In this document: piece after piece, positions 21,905-34,112 of the stretch
Numbering within the stretch: the first letter of the stretch is position 1
Layout: every line of letters begins with the position of its first letter
Source: Voacanga thouarsii
Taxonomy: Eukaryota; Streptophyta; Magnoliopsida; Gentianales; Apocynaceae
Assembly: GCA_026120185.1 (NCBI GenBank)
Contig: JANUWF010002282.1
Span: forward strand, 248,001 to 312,000
DNA length: 64,000 nt
Direction of reading: 5' to 3'
Program-made: the position numbers and the translations under genes
The notes under the pieces: model-generated
What the model was told of the DNA's origin: nothing
Database searches by the model: none
Seen by the model: only the letters and a program-made list of their open reading frames with translations

Positions 21905-22224
21905 TCTCATCAGCATCCCAAATAAATTCAAGGACATGTTAAAAGTTGTACTTCAGAGATGGAACCCAGTGGTGTAAATGTTGTCCAAGCCCTTATGTTC
22001 TAATCTAAAGATAAAAGTGCTCAAAATTCTAATGTAAGATTCCCATAACTTGGCTTAATAATAGAAAAGAAATGCTCCCAACCTAAGTTATGGATCAAAT
22101 TGATGACTTCCTCATTAATTCCCATGTGTATCAACAATGCATGGTCAATATACCTATTAGGCCAAAAGATTCTCATGCTAAGTTTGTGAAAATGTTCTTG
22201 GTGTAAGGAGTCAGTGAAGCTCAA
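21905..22224 (-). pseudogene. Possible Athila-type ORF1 relic
   Basis: Read from 22,224 downwards, a frame gives IFWPNRYIDHALLIHMGINEEV, then LGWEHFF and YGNLTLEF. A shifted frame then gives FRLEHKGL and MSLNLFGML. The order R-x-T/N-RYxD, LGI-x-EEV, a GW-x-H/R block and LTLEFL, then FRL and SL-x-x-FG, resembles the ORF1-like proteins of Athila-type gypsy elements. The similarity is short and rests on memory of the family, so this call is tentative. Confidence 0.35.
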
Positions 22225-23493
22225 CTCTATAGGATTATTCTACTTACCTTACTCTATTAGCTATGAATGTGAGCTACAACAACACCAAAGTTTGAGAATG
22301 AAAGTTTAGAATCAAAATAGACAATGAAAAAGCAAGCTTAAGAGGTATAAGAGAGATGAAGAAAATACAAGTAATGAAGTGCAAATTAAGTATAGCTCAA
22401 ATTAACACCATCACCACAACATTGTTCCCACCATGAACTCATCATATCCTCATCTTCTTAGCACAATTACACAACAAAATGCCCTATAATACATCCCCAC
22501 AATTGCAAATAGAACTATAATTTCCATTAATCATGTCACCAACAAACAACCAAGAAAATTCAACGTTGTACTCACCCATTCCTCCAAGTGAAGCCAAAAA
22601 CAAGTCACGAATTCAATACCCATATCAGTGGCATCCAAAGAAACCTGTAAAAGCTCAAAAAATTGCAGTTTTGAACCTCAAAATTTGACCAAAAAATCAA
22701 TTACGAAAATGCACAAAAATTTGCCAAACTTAATATTTAATGGTAGGAATTTGACCAAATTTGAAAGGTAAGTTCTAGGTGTAACTTTTTTTTTTTTTTT
22801 GGTCCCAAAAAGCCCTTTAAATTGCTAAGAAATCAACCTTAAAGAGGCTCCCAAACATTGGCAATTCTTCTGAAATAAGATTTCCAAGATGAATTTGATG
22901 CATAAAACTTGGATTTGATGATGTATTTTAGGTTAAATATATGTATAGAACACTTTGTGGATGTTAATTTGTGAAAAGGTTAAGTTCTGAAGAAGTGGAT
23001 TTGAGGGAATTTGCAAGGGATGTGAACAAGTTGGTGAATTTTGAAAAAGAAAGCTGGTCGTGTTATGTTTTAAAAGAAATCGGTTGTGGCACTTGTATAC
23101 CTCTGCCCATACTACTGCCCCTAAAGAAAACAATGCTATTAGAACAACTTACGTCATGGGGGAGCCACAAGCTATGCTAGAGGTCATGAAGATAAAAAAT
23201 TTTGAAACAGGCTTGGGTTGTGTGCAAAGTTGTGCAAGTAGCATGGTCAGCTGCATGGCCATACCATTAGTTGTGTAGCCTAGCTAATAGATATATTTTT
23301 TAAATGAATTCAAAAAATGAAAGAAGAGTTCTAGAAATCATGGGGAATTTAGTAGATGTGAAAAAGATAACGAAAATTTGAAGGAAATAAAAAAATGTAA
23401 TAGAGAAAAAAAAAATCATTGAGTTGCCTCATGATGCATAAATTTTGACTGTATAAAATTCATCAAATTTAAATCCATCCCATAGTCAAGTTT
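22225..23493. other. No recognisable gene
   Basis: AT-rich sequence with poly-A and poly-T runs. Nothing supports a gene. The 3' part includes a short GCATGG-type patch near 23,210-23,275. Confidence 0.5.
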
Positions 23494-23509
23494 CAACACT
23501 ACAAAAAAA

Positions 23510-24390
23510 AAAAAAAAAGAGCTATTTGCGACAGCCAAATTTGTAACAAATGGATCGCAGTTTGAGAGTTGCGATGGATTTGTGATAGAAATGGCCTTCA
23601 CTAATAAAAGCATTGCAAACAACGACGGGAGATTAAATCCATCACAAATAACGATGCATTTGCCATGGCAAAATTGCTAGTCAACCAAACTAATATGTGA
23701 AACATTTTGCTAGGGAATTGTGGCGGATATTATATACAATTGCAAATCTATAGCAACTTGAGAGGGATTTGCGACGGAATAATTACAAATTAAAATAATA
23801 TGTGGAAAAAACCGTTGCAAATCTGTAGAAAGTTGCGACGGATTTGCAATGAAATATTTACATTGTAAAATAAAATGAAAAAAAATTGTGGCAAATCCGT
23901 AGTAGCTTTGCTAGAGATTTGCAACGGAAAAATTACAAATTATAAAACAAATGGAAAAACATGCATCGCAAATCCGTTGCAACCAGAGAGGGATTGGCAA
24001 CGGAATATTACACATTATAATAAATGAAAAAAATATTCGTCACAAATCCGTAGAAAATTGTGACGGATATGCAACGGAATAATCATGCTAGGAAACATAT
24101 CCATCGCAAATCCGTAAAATCCGTAGCAACTTGATACGGAGTTGTGACAGAATAATTCCACATTAAAAAAAATGGGGAAAATATCCGTCTCAAATTAGTA
24201 GCAAGTTGAGACGGATTTGCAACGAAATAGTTAAAATGAGAAAAATATCCGTTGGAAATCCGTAGAAAGTTGCTACGGAATAATTACAAATCAAAACAAA
24301 ATTAAAAAAAAATCACAAATCCATAGCAAGTTGAGACGGATTTGCAACAAAATTATTGACAATTAAATAAATTTAAAAAACCTGTGATAA
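23510..24390. repeat. CACTA subterminal repeats
   Basis: About nine degenerate units, 70-80 bp apart, carry AAATCCGTAGCAA, then GACGGATTTGC and GACGGAATAATTACA-like words in both orientations. GCGACGG-type subterminal repeats like these bind the TnpA-type protein in En/Spm elements. The arms can pair, so hairpins are possible. Confidence 0.85.
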
Positions 24391-24573
24391 TTCTTGAAGC
24401 ATTTTGTCTCTTAAATATTAATGTTGTTTAACGTGTAAAAATCTAAAAAAGCAAATAAAATTCCGAAACCAATAATAAACTACAACAGGCCAAATCATAA
24501 ATTAAAACTACAATAATCCAAACATGCGTCGATACATAAGTATCGTAATAGCTAAATAATATAAAGAATACAA

Positions 24574-26300
24574 TCATACAGCTAAAGGATTAGGAGCACT
24601 AGCTGAAGAAGGTGCGGGGGGACCATCAAACCCGGTACTAGGACCTGGATGATGATCAGGTAGGGAAATAAATAAATCATCAGCATCCTCGTCCTCGTCT
24701 TCATCCTCAAACTCCAAAGATAACTTTGGCATAGCAACCCCCATCTTCTCAGACATAACTGCCATCCAAGTAGTGATACCTGCAACTTTATGTTCAAAAT
24801 TCTTCTTAATCATCTCCTCACGATGCTTGTACTTATCTTCGCGACTCCTCTGTCGATGCCTCCATCAATCCTCAACCTCCTGAATCCTCTGTTGAACCCT
24901 AGTCTCAACTATCTGGTCAACATCAGCAGGAGTGGATGAAGATGATCCTATCATATGAGACTGATGCATCTGCTCCATAATTCATGTAGCCTCTAATCCT
25001 AATCTATAGACATGACTCTTGTTGAATCCACCAGCTACCTTAACGATAATAGCCTTGTCATTTGGCATAGCAACGAAGTCGATAGAGCCGCTGGACTCCA
25101 TCTGAGAGTAGCGCTCATTGGTGAAATTTACCTCCTCCTAAAATAAAATGTGAGTTTATAAAAATTAAAAGAAGAATAACAATAATTAATGTAACATCCA
25201 AATTATTTTTACCAATATCTTTTGCGGACACTCGCTCACGAATTGACATTGTCTTGCCCAGGTCTGGAACATATGTAGTTTTCTTAACATGTCCAGATAA
25301 CTAAAAGTGTCCCCTTCACGTCTCCTCTACAGTTAAGTTGATAGAAAAGAATATTAATTTTGAATAAGGTAAAGAAGATTAAAACAATTATGAATTATAT
25401 AAAAGTTAACAAAATTGAATTTACCATGCATTCCTCGTGTTCTATGAAAGAGATAGAACCTCTTGTGTGAGTGACGCCGAAATAGGACCAGTTTTCCTTT
25501 GCAGACTGCACGATCCGTTGATATTTAGGGTCTAGCTAATGTTTGTTCATCTTTAACCAATTTGTTGGATCAATCTAAGTTGGACACGAATTAACAGGTG
25601 TGGTCTTCCAGATCCTTGACAAAGTATCAAAAAACCTTCTCGAACACTTCTTTTCCTAATTTCTCCGTATCTGGGGGCCATGTTCAGGAGCCTAACGAAA
25701 TAATTCCTGCAAATATAGTAAACCATCGCCATTAAAGTTTAAATTACACTTTAAAGTAAATCTATCTACAAATACAACAAATGACAACTATTTAACTAAG
25801 TTTCAATAACAATATACATGAGATCAAATTTGTAAGAAAGTAAAAGAAATATACTCCCCATTCGTCGAACCACATGTCTCAAACGTGTATGGGGACATAT
25901 GAGTATGTAGGATAAGAACCATTGAATTGTCTCTTGAATATGCCTTGAATCTCTCTCGCACATTTATTAGAACCAGCAAACCTATTTTACATAACAGGAA
26001 AGGAAAATAGTATGATTATTAAAGAACATATACTGAAATAGAAATCAATAAATAATTATAAATCACTCACCCATCTTCTTGAGGAATAATCACAGGTCGG
26101 GGGTCTGTGACCTGTTATCCTATATGTTGTGATGCAGAAGTTGGAGCTTCTGCTAGAGAAGCAACTCTCGATTGTAAAGGTGAACCAGAGATCATTTGTA
26201 GTACAGGGAGGTGCGGTGCGTATGACGGTGACGGGGTGTTACATGGAGGAGTTTGTTGGTCTATTCCACCACTTCCAGAAGACTGTCCATGCCCAGACAT
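24574..26300 (-). pseudogene. CACTA Ptta/En-Spm-type protein gene
   Basis: This corresponds to the plant transposase (Ptta/En/Spm) family, the element's second protein. From ATG 26,300: MSGHGQSSGSGGIDQQTP, Ser/Pro-rich, with an in-frame stop after QHIG near 26,118. Later exons read KENWSYFGVTHTRGSISFIEHEE (about 25,500-25,437), TFSYLDMLRKLH (about 25,300) and NERYSQMES (about 25,120). The last exon has a Gln/Arg/Lys-rich helical stretch (VDQIVETRVQQRIQEVED) and an acidic run FEDEDEDEDADD before the stop at 24,574-24,576. Several stops interrupt the frames. The Ser-rich start, HTRGS block and coiled C-terminus fit the family. Confidence 0.75.
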
Positions 26301-26341
26301 CGTAATTTTGAAACAAAAATATTTAAATTTCAAACATACAT

Positions 26342-26398
26342 ATTACACACACACACACACACACACAGATATATATATATATATATATATATTGTATA
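26342..26398. repeat. CA and TA microsatellite
   Basis: A CA run passes into a TA run, just upstream of the start of the Ptta/En-Spm-type gene. It is length-unstable by nature. Confidence 0.9.
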
Positions 26399-26399
26399 T

Positions 26400-26885
26400 A
26401 TGCAGAACAAGTTATTAAATCAAAATTTTAAAAATATTTTGACAGTATCACCCCTATAAAATGGGCATTTTCCAGGCATTAATGCCACATTTAAAGATAT
26501 CCTAAGTACCATCAATATATTAAACACATAAAATCAGTATAACAAAACCTATATAAAATAACACATTCACGCTATCAGATTCTACACCCAACATGACCAC
26601 CAATAACCATTAAAGGCAATTTTAGTTCTAACCCCAAATCCATATTCATATAAAATATAATAATAGTAGTCTTGTCATAGCCAAGAACTAACAATTTGTC
26701 AAGCATTGCAACTAGTTGCATTTTGAAAAGTTAAGTAAGTAACTCATGGCTTGCCTATTAGTCAGAAAGTAATCAATAATACATCTTTCTTTTTTAATAT
26801 GAGATGTGTATTATATACTTTTTTCACATCACACATTTAATAAGAACTCATACTTTTCTGAATCCAGTTTACCAACACACTCTAC
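26400..26885. other. Spacer inside the CACTA element
   Basis: AT-rich sequence with no supported frame. It lies where the rest of the TNP2 gene would be expected, so an internal deletion has probably removed the C-terminal two thirds of the transposase gene. Confidence 0.45.
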
Positions 26886-26889
26886 CAAG

Positions 26890-28055
26890 ATTGAAGTTCA
26901 CGTTGATAATTAGTTCTGTTCGGAAGGTAGAATGCTATTTCCATGTTTTTTTTCATTTCCATAAGGAGTGGCAATAATTGGCCAACATGAATATTGCTTT
27001 CTTGATATGCCAAATGGTGAGAAACCATTAGTATAAAGTCCCAATCACACATTCCGCACTTCCTTTACAAAATCTGGATGACTTCGGTCAAAGTGCTGCC
27101 AAGCCTTACCATTTCTAGGATGACTCATGTTTCCATCTTCCAACTTAGCATTTGCATGCCAACTCATGTGTTTGGCTGTAGTTTTGGATGCATACAGCCT
27201 CTGTAATCTTAGTATAATCGAAAAGTAGTACATTTTTTTGAAAAGGATCTTGAGCCTAACCCTTCTTTTTTTCCCCACATTTTCTATGCTTGTACCGAGC
27301 ATGTCTACAAAATTTGCATTCTCTCAAATTGACATCATCTTTCCAATAAAGCATGCACCCATTAGTGCATCCATCTATCTTTTGAATAGGCAACCCCAAC
27401 CCAGATGCTAACTTCTTCATTTGATAAAAGTTATTAGGTATTGTTGCTACTGGGAACCACTTCTTTCATAAGCTGCACCACTTGGTTAAAAGTTTTTTCG
27501 GATATGTTATTTTCAGGCTTAATGTTTAGTAGCCGTGAAACTAATGAAAGCACTGAGTGGTTCACACACCTTTCCCATATAGGACTAATGAAAGCACTGA
27601 GTGGTTTGTACACCATTCCAACATAGGAGTTTCTGTTGCACCCAACATGTCATAAAACTTCTGTGCTTCCGTATTAGGAGGTTCATCAACTTGCTCTTGT
27701 GATGATCTGTCCAAGTTAAAATCAGGACCCGCGGCATCAATGACCATTTTCACATAGAGATTTCTAGAACCTGATTCAATCGAAACTTTGCTAGAAGTTG
27801 AGGTAGACATGCGTTGATTTACATAGTAAGGTTCTCCGTGACAAATCCAACGATGGTAATTGCTAACAAACCCATATATGTACAAATGGATCTCAACTTG
27901 GTCTGAGGAGTTAAATTTCATATTCTTTCATTTGGTACAAGGACATCGGATAAATCAAACGCAATAAACCCCTACAAACCCTCCTCAAATTTAGTAGTAA
28001 ACCCTTTATTAGGCAACCGTTTTCTATATGTCCAACCAAGATCTTCCATGTACAT
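26890..28055 (-). pseudogene. CACTA TNP2 transposase, 5' part
   Basis: This is the start of the DDE transposase that would mobilise CACTA elements. From ATG 28,055 or 28,049 the transposase-associated domain reads LGWTYRKRLPNKGF and, in a second frame, HLYIYGFVSNYHRWICHGEPY. Then come EAQKFYDMLGATETP, SRLLNIKPENNISEKTF, KIDGCTNGCMLYWKDD (HR-rich zinc-like region to 27,290), GKAWQHFDRSHPDF, and finally NGFSPFG with CWPIIATPYGN at about 26,990. These follow the TNP2 order (about 400 residues). The homology stops there, before most catalytic residues. Stops, frameshifts and a small internal duplication (CTAATGAAAGCACTGAGTGG, twice near 27,540-27,602) show decay. Confidence 0.85.
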
Positions 28056-28228
28056 TCTAATGATGTTCGACTTTGAGTTTATGTAGGTTTGCTTATCCTA
28101 ATGATGCTACTTTTCATTATTCTAACCAAAATTATAACAGGAGAATGCTTTGTTAACCTTTTTTCGTAAAAGGTTTAGGAAAAAAAAAATAAAAAGAAAG
28201 GCTTAACAAACAGTTTATTTAGTGCCAT

Positions 28229-28302
28229 AGAAGTTGGAGGAAAAGGAAATTGATATGACGAAGGGAATGTTGGAGGAAAGAAAAATTGATATGACGAAGT
28301 TT
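28229..28302 (+). repeat. Short tandem duplication, period 36 bp
   Basis: GTTGGAGGAAA followed by AAATTGATATGACGAAG is present twice, at 28,232 and 28,268. Confidence 0.85.
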
Positions 28303-28428
28303 AGTCATTTCAGTCTTCATGAATTTCTTCTAGATGGCGGAGTATTGGGAAGAGTTGATTATATTGTGGACTATAATGACAAATGGGAAAACTATTGTAA
28401 TGATATTGGCCTTATCTTCATGCATAGG

Positions 28429-28650
28429 AGAAGTGAAATCTAGATTTTCCTGGCCTAGGGATGGCCATCTTATGGAACAATTATGTTGCACTACTGCTAA
28501 TTTGACATTATCCTTCAATTGTAAAAAACCCCCTTCATATTGTCAAAGTACTAAATATGATTCCAGATAGCGATTAATTGGATGGAAAACAATACGAATG
28601 GAGAAGTGAAATCCAGATTTCCGGGCCTAGGGATGGCCTCCTTATGGTAA
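28429..28650 (+). repeat. Dispersed 47-bp direct repeat
   Basis: GAAGTGAAATC-x-AGATTT followed by GGGATGGCC occurs at 28,429-28,477 and again at 28,600-28,647, about 170 bp apart, with few changes. It may be part of the 5' end of the CACTA element, but no terminus was identified. Confidence 0.75.
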
Positions 28651-30582
28651 AAATAATAATAATAATATCAGGGAAAGTAGATTAACAAAAAACACACATT
28701 AGCAACCAAGGAAATCTACATTCCAAGTAATTCTATGTACTTGAAAGAAGAATATTCAACTTGTGGTTCCTCCAAATGTCACTCTAATTTTCAGCTTGTG
28801 ATTCCTCCAAAATAAAATACAAAAACCTCACCAAATTTGATCAGAACTGTAAACAGAAGATTAGAAAAACTCAATAGAGGCTGAATAGAGGTCTGAAACA
28901 TAGGGGCTGAATAGAAGTCTGAAAAAAACATTGTTATAGTAAGGTTGTCCTGCTATAGTCAAATTTAGCCAATTGCATTTTGCGAATAAAGTTTACAAGT
29001 GCATACTTAAAGCCTTGTCCTTGAAATTGAAACCTGAATATCTAAGATTTTATTTTGAAATCTAAAATCAGAACAATTTTGAATTTAAAAAGTGAAAGGA
29101 CAACATTTGACCTCCAAATATAAATGGCAACTAAACAAGAACAACAAGTACATGATAATCTAAAAACTGACCATAGTAGGAAAAGCAAAATGTGTGCCTG
29201 TATTTTGCTTGCGACTTATTGCATACAAGAGAACATCCTACTTAAATACGTTAGTTACATGCCATGAAAGATCAAGTAAATTAAAAATCAATTACTACCA
29301 TCAAGGGCAGAGGAAAACTTGTAAATGTTAAACTGATCCAGTTACAAATATCAAAGCTAAGGCCATTTAGGGATACCAATTATTCCAAAAATGAAAAAGT
29401 TTGAGAGAGAGAACCTAAAACAGAACACAACTGGCGCCGACTCTAGAAGTTTAGGCGGCGCTGGCTGTGCCTTGAAGTTAAGGTGGTGCTTTGATTTTTC
29501 TACGTGGTTTTTGGTAATCTACAGAATTTTTGTACTTTCCTACTTCTACTCGGCAAAGAAATTTACACCAACGAGTTTAGGCACTTCCTAAGCCTATAAA
29601 TAGATGAAAAACACAAGGGAAAGGGGGAGAACTCATTGATCATCAAAGAAAATTACTCAATCAAAGGAGGAATTCTTCAATTCAAGAAGGGTTGTGCAAG
29701 AAGGTCTTCAAAGGAAGAGAATGAGGCTTGTCTATGAATGATTTCTTTTACTTTATTTTATTTTTCTTGAATAATGATATGTTAATTGTTTTATTGTAAT
29801 TCAACATTGTTTCAAATATTCATGATTTTTAGAGTTGGTTGATCTTTTGATTAATTGGTTATTATTCTTGGTATTCAATTACTTGTACTTATTACGAGAT
29901 TAGTTGGTTGGTTCTCTTCATTAACTTACTGGACCAAGGGAGCTAATGGTAGTTTTAATTTATTAATTTCATATTCTGTTGGCTATTAACTTACTGGACC
30001 AAGGGGGTTGATTACTTAGAACTGGTAATTGAAGGTTAATTAATGTTTTCCGAGACCAAGGGTTCATTGATTGATTTCATGTTTTAAATTTTTTGAGACC
30101 AAGGGAATTTAATTAAGGATTATGTTTAATGCATCTTTTGGATGAATTAGTTGAGACAAGAACAAGTGATTCTAATTTATCTAGAAGATTGTGATTTCGT
30201 GGATTAACCATCGAAGTGAATCTACTTTAATCCTTCATGATGTCAAGAGAATATTTGGTTATGATAATGGTTGGGTTCTTTAAGATTATGTTTGTCTAAA
30301 TAATAGTTTGAGTTACATGCTTCTCCATCCTTCACATGTATATATTTTATTTTATTTTCCTTTTTATTTCATTTTCACTTTATTGAGTCGGTTAAACAAT
30401 GAAAGAAAAATGATTAATGCATACTTGTTCCTTAAGGATCAACACTTGTTTGAAACCTATGCTATGTTAATGATGAGTACGCATGCTCATATGTGTAATT
30501 TAGGGTTAATATTTTAATTTAAACTTGATTGGGAATGTACTTATTTTTATATAATTTTTATACCCAAATAAATACGCATAAT
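28651..30582. other. Unclassified repeat-like region
   Basis: No motif-bearing ORF is seen. A TATAAATAG box lies at 29,595 and is followed by A-rich leader-like sequence. Between 29,920 and 30,110 four degenerate copies of a CTGGACCAAGGG / CGAGACCAAGGG motif occur in AT-rich context, so it is probably an old retroelement LTR. Its right side is cut off where the element C LTR begins (about 30,583). Confidence 0.4.
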
Positions 30583-31445
30583 TCAGCAGCTAGAAATTGC
30601 TGCGTCTATGGGCGCTTCTTATTTTGAGTCAGTCATTGGATGCCCGGCGGGAACACTCGGCACATTTGACTCCTTACCGCCTCGATGGTGATTGATGTCA
30701 AGATTGGGACCCCTAGGTTATGGTGGCAAGTAAAAGACTATGTGCTGTGGTACACTTAGTATACTGCAGTATACCTGAGCAGAAGTACGCTGCAGTGTAC
30801 TTATTTCGACGACACACGCTCGAGTACTTGAGGCTGCGGTCTCAGTACAATGATAAGTGGAGTCAAAGGCAAGGAATGCAGGACTTGCATATAGGCCGAC
30901 TTTCTGTTAGAAAAGTGCTTATGGTTTGAAAATTAGGGTAATTATTTGAAATTTGAAATAATGTTTTCCTAAAATGATTGAGTTTTGGATAAACTTTTCT
31001 TTAGAGAGTTTTGGAATTGTTTCTAGTGAACAAATGATATGCTATTCCACAAAAGTTTTATGTACCCTATTTTTTCATAAAGTACTAGCACACACTATAC
31101 TCACTGGGTGATTCATTACTCACACGTGTATTTTATTTTACCTTTTGTAGAATCCAAGGCAGAGCGGACCTACGGATAGAAGGACGATACCACAGAGTCA
31201 GCGATTTAGGTCTGAACAGCTTCCTTTTTGATCATGTACTGTATGTTATAGATAGAGATTGCATGTATGAGATCCTCTGATATATGTATATGTGTGGCCA
31301 TTAGTGTGGGATATTGTTTAGTCTGGACTTTCTACATGTATTTACTCTGTTATTTCCGTTATAACAATCCTTTGCCTAGGAAACTGGATAGGGCGACACC
31401 CGGTGTTGATATGCTTCCATTGTTGTCTTTAGTATGGGTGTTATA
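30583..31445 (+). repeat. Gypsy 5' LTR of element C, 3' part
   Basis: It aligns with 63,515-64,000 of the 3' LTR of the same element: CTTCTTATTTTGAGTCA, then CCTCGATGGTGATT and GCAGTGTACTT. The copies differ at roughly one base in six by eye, so the element is old. Similarity starts abruptly near 30,583, about 3 kb into the LTR, so most of the 5' LTR is gone. It ends GTTATA (for GTTACA), before a primer site. Confidence 0.85.
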
Positions 31446-31460
31446 ATTAGTATCAGAGCC
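31446..31460 (+). other. Primer binding site of element C, mutated
   Basis: ATTAGTATCAGAGCC is one base off TGGTATCAGAGCC, the tRNA-iMet site (G to A in the TGG). It fixes the LTR end and the plus orientation. Confidence 0.8.
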
Positions 31461-31520
31461 TAGTTTTATAGAACTGTGGTATCGTAATAGGATTTGATAA
31501 AACTTTTTTATTGTGTAGGT

Positions 31521-33780
31521 ATGGTGGATAGGTGCGATAAGGGTAAGCGCCCAATGCTCAAGCACAGTGATGAAGGAAAGAAAGAGATAAGTGAAAACTC
31601 GAGTATGAAGAAATAGGGAAAGATTAGGAAGATCTTCCGAGTGGACGTGCCAGAATATTTTCTTGTAATAGGACTTGGACCTGGCCGCCATCATGCACCA
31701 ATCTCTTCGGGAGTAGGTTTGACCCAGCGGTACCCGTTATTACTCCATTTGCACGAGACTGTAGTGCGGAAGGTGCATCTACTCCCGAGAAAGAGGGAGG
31801 TGATTCTGATGAGATTGATGATGGTGATGAGATGCCCCATCAGGATGATAATGATGAGGATGAGGATAGTATTCCTGATGGTGTAGTGTTATCTAAGCAT
31901 GATGAGGAGGTGTTTAGTGGGGTTGTGTTGGATAACAAAAATTTTTCTTCTTCAAGTCTGAGGCGCGATCCAGCAATCCTCTTGATCAAACACCATGAGA
32001 GTTGAATGCCCAACAACTATAATCACAGTGTATGATTATCTCAAACAGAAATCCAAACGGAGGATCACACTCAAGCACCAAGATGTTTATGTGCTAGCAT
32101 AAACCAAAGTGGCGGCTAGGTTTAGGGTTTTTCGTTTCATTTTTGCGGAAGAAAAATGTGGGATAGAGAAGAGAAGGTTTTGAGTTGTTTTAGCATTAAT
32201 CCATTTCGTTTAGGGTTTCGTGTATATCATACATATAACACGAAAAAAAAAACCCTACTAAAAGAATTCTGAAATAATTAGAATTCTCTAATTGTAATTG
32301 GAAACATCAAGTTCTCACAATTACAATTTGGATCATAAATTATAACTAATTATAATTTGGCCACAACAACTTCTTTTTCTCACAATTAACCCAACTATGT
32401 TATCAAATGACATCTTGAGTATATAATCCTCTATTGTGTGTGACATATTAGGTTTCCGAGTCAATTGGTGGTGAATATGAATTAATCTAAGTGTCTTTGA
32501 GATTAATAATACATAATTAATTAGAAGTAATCATATTAATTCTAATCATGATTGGTTTATTAATTCATCAATTAATAAACCTATATTCTCAGATCATGAG
32601 TGGTATCTAGCAACACATCATGACCACCTAAGAGTCCAGGAAGTCAAGTAGCTTAACATGAACCCTTCAATAACGAACTGTAGTGCAATTAATTATTTTC
32701 ACCATACAATATCTCATTCGGTTTGGAGTACGAAATCAGTGCAAACTCCTTCCAGAATATATTAATTCTGTCGTGAATATAATAGTACTTGTACTAGGAA
32801 CCCACTACTCTAGATGTGTATCAATTTGAACTGTTTTCAATACACAATCGCCTTGGCCAAGGACTTCTCGAGTAGTAATTCCTATAAGTGGTCGTAAAAT
32901 ATTTGCCCCTACTATTAGGAGTGGTGAATCCTTTATTGACCCTTACAACTATTTTCGTTTACCTCACAATGTACCCAATATCCATCCCATAGGTGGCCCT
33001 CGATCGAGCTCTAGAGATTGGAATCAAAGTACAATGCTTAGCAAACAAAGTAACTTGGAGATCTCAAGTCTAAGGATACTTGCACATTTGCTATATTGAG
33101 ATTATATCACTGGAACTAAATAGTTTTCCATGTGATTATCTCATAGCTAGGTCATCCGATGAACTTGTTCTATTAACAAGCATCCACGTGTTAACTTTGA
33201 GTATCTCAATACTCACGGATATAAGAACCACTGCTTGATCAAATCAGGAAGTCTAACACATACTACTCTTAACGCATTAATGATGTCCAGTCTCATTAAT
33301 GCTACGACTAGGGACTATTTAAGTTCTAACACTATATAGTGTAGTAGGAATCTCATATCATGATTTCTATCATGATTTCTTTAACAAAGTGTTGTACTAG
33401 GGACTTATTTAACAGTTACATTACATAAAAGTAATCAAAAGAAACTGTAAGATGATTAACACATTTTATTAAAATAAAACGTGTCGTATACAATGTACAA
33501 GTGATTGCCTCTAGGGCATAACACTAACAAGTTGTACTCGGGGTACTTGAGGAGGAGATACTGGATTTAGAAGTTGTTGATACAGGTGAGGACCAAGAGA
33601 TACCTATGGTAGAGGTGCCCATAGCTAAGTAGCCTGAGCAGGATTTAGAGATAGACCCAGAATTATTGGCTTGGTTGCAGCCAGATGCGGGCGGCGATTC
33701 CGAGGTCGATGCAGCGGAGTCTTATACAGTCTCGACTGATTTAGGACCTCCCGTATCAAATAGTGAGGATGATGAGTAGG
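31521..33780 (+). pseudogene. Acidic leader ORF of element C, interrupted
   Basis: The ORF starts at an ATG preceded by TTTATTGTGTAGGT, in the same place as in elements A and D. The N-terminus is basic (MVDRCDKGKRPMLKH). After a stop near 31,613 and a frameshift it is strongly acidic (DEIDDGDEM, DDNDEDEDS). The copia solo LTR at 31,926-33,529 splits it, and the frame resumes with GVLEEEILDLEV. It goes on to ELLAWLQPDAGGDSEVDAAE and ends in NSEDDE before a stop near 33,777. The order basic start, acidic middle, WL plus acidic tail matches element A. Function unknown. Confidence 0.65.
31926..33529 (-). mobile_element. Copia solo LTR (family of remnant E)
   Basis: The 1604-bp segment begins TGTTGGATAACA and ends ACACTAACA. 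On the minus strand it starts TGTTAGTGTT, like the LTR at 2468-3444, with which it aligns over about 970 bp. The flanks are GGTTG (31,921-31,925) and AGTTG (33,530-33,534), a 5-bp target duplication with one change. Removing it restores an open acidic frame in element C. No internal sequence is present. Confidence 0.88.
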
Positions 33781-33788
33781 AGGGTGAA

Positions 33789-33789
<1 letters not shown>

Positions 33790-33824
<35 letters not shown>
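33790..33824. repeat. TA microsatellite
   Basis: About 17 TA units lie between the acidic ORF and the gag start of element C. Confidence 0.9.
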
Positions 33825-33826
<2 letters not shown>

Positions 33827-34006
33827 TGATTTGTATTTTAGGCCGGTGTATATGACCATGTGCTTGGCATACAAATTCTGTATTAACTTTGTGATAAAAG
33901 AGAATGAACATGTGTTATGTTTTGCTAATTACACTATACCTATTTTATGGTTGCTTTTGAGCTATGTTACATTTGTTATACCGGTAAAATCTTATGAACT
34001 CTATAG

Positions 34007-34112
34007 ATGCCTCCTAAACGGACCTCCACACGATCATCGCGAGTTACTCGAAATAACCCTGAACCAATGGTGGTGGAACCACAGGCAAAAGGTCCCCACA
34101 CCACAACCTTAG
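34007..34112 (+). pseudogene. Gag start of element C
   Basis: The ATG at 34,007 follows CTCTATAG and begins MPPKRTSTRSSRVTRN, a basic gag N-terminus typical of plant chromoviruses. After 35 codons it is cut by element B. With one copy of the CTTAG duplication removed, the frame continues without a break at 57,503. This supports the boundary of the nested insertion. Confidence 0.85.

Larger units (their letters stand above)
23497..28055 (-). mobile_element. CACTA (En/Spm) element, left end present, right end not found
   Basis: The left end begins CACTACAAAAAAA at 23,497, the canonical CACTA terminus. It is followed by about 0.9 kb of subterminal repeats and two minus-strand genes: a Ptta/En-Spm-type gene (24,574-26,300) and a truncated TNP2 transposase (26,890-28,055). 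The genes run leftward, so 23,497 is the element's 3' end. I could not find a matching TTTTTTGTAGTG end or the partner of a CAA duplication to the right. The extent given on that side is only the start of the TNP2 frame. Confidence 0.85.

Noticed and set aside
23510..24390. Regularly spaced repeats that could suggest a CRISPR-like array
   Set aside because: Units and spacers are both degenerate, arms occur in both orientations, and the block starts at a CACTACAAAA terminus. They are CACTA subterminal repeats.
29429..29445. TGGCGCCGAC as a primer site of a Tat/Athila-type element after an LTR ending ACACA
   Set aside because: No upstream LTR, downstream gag or second LTR supports it. The match is only about ten bases.
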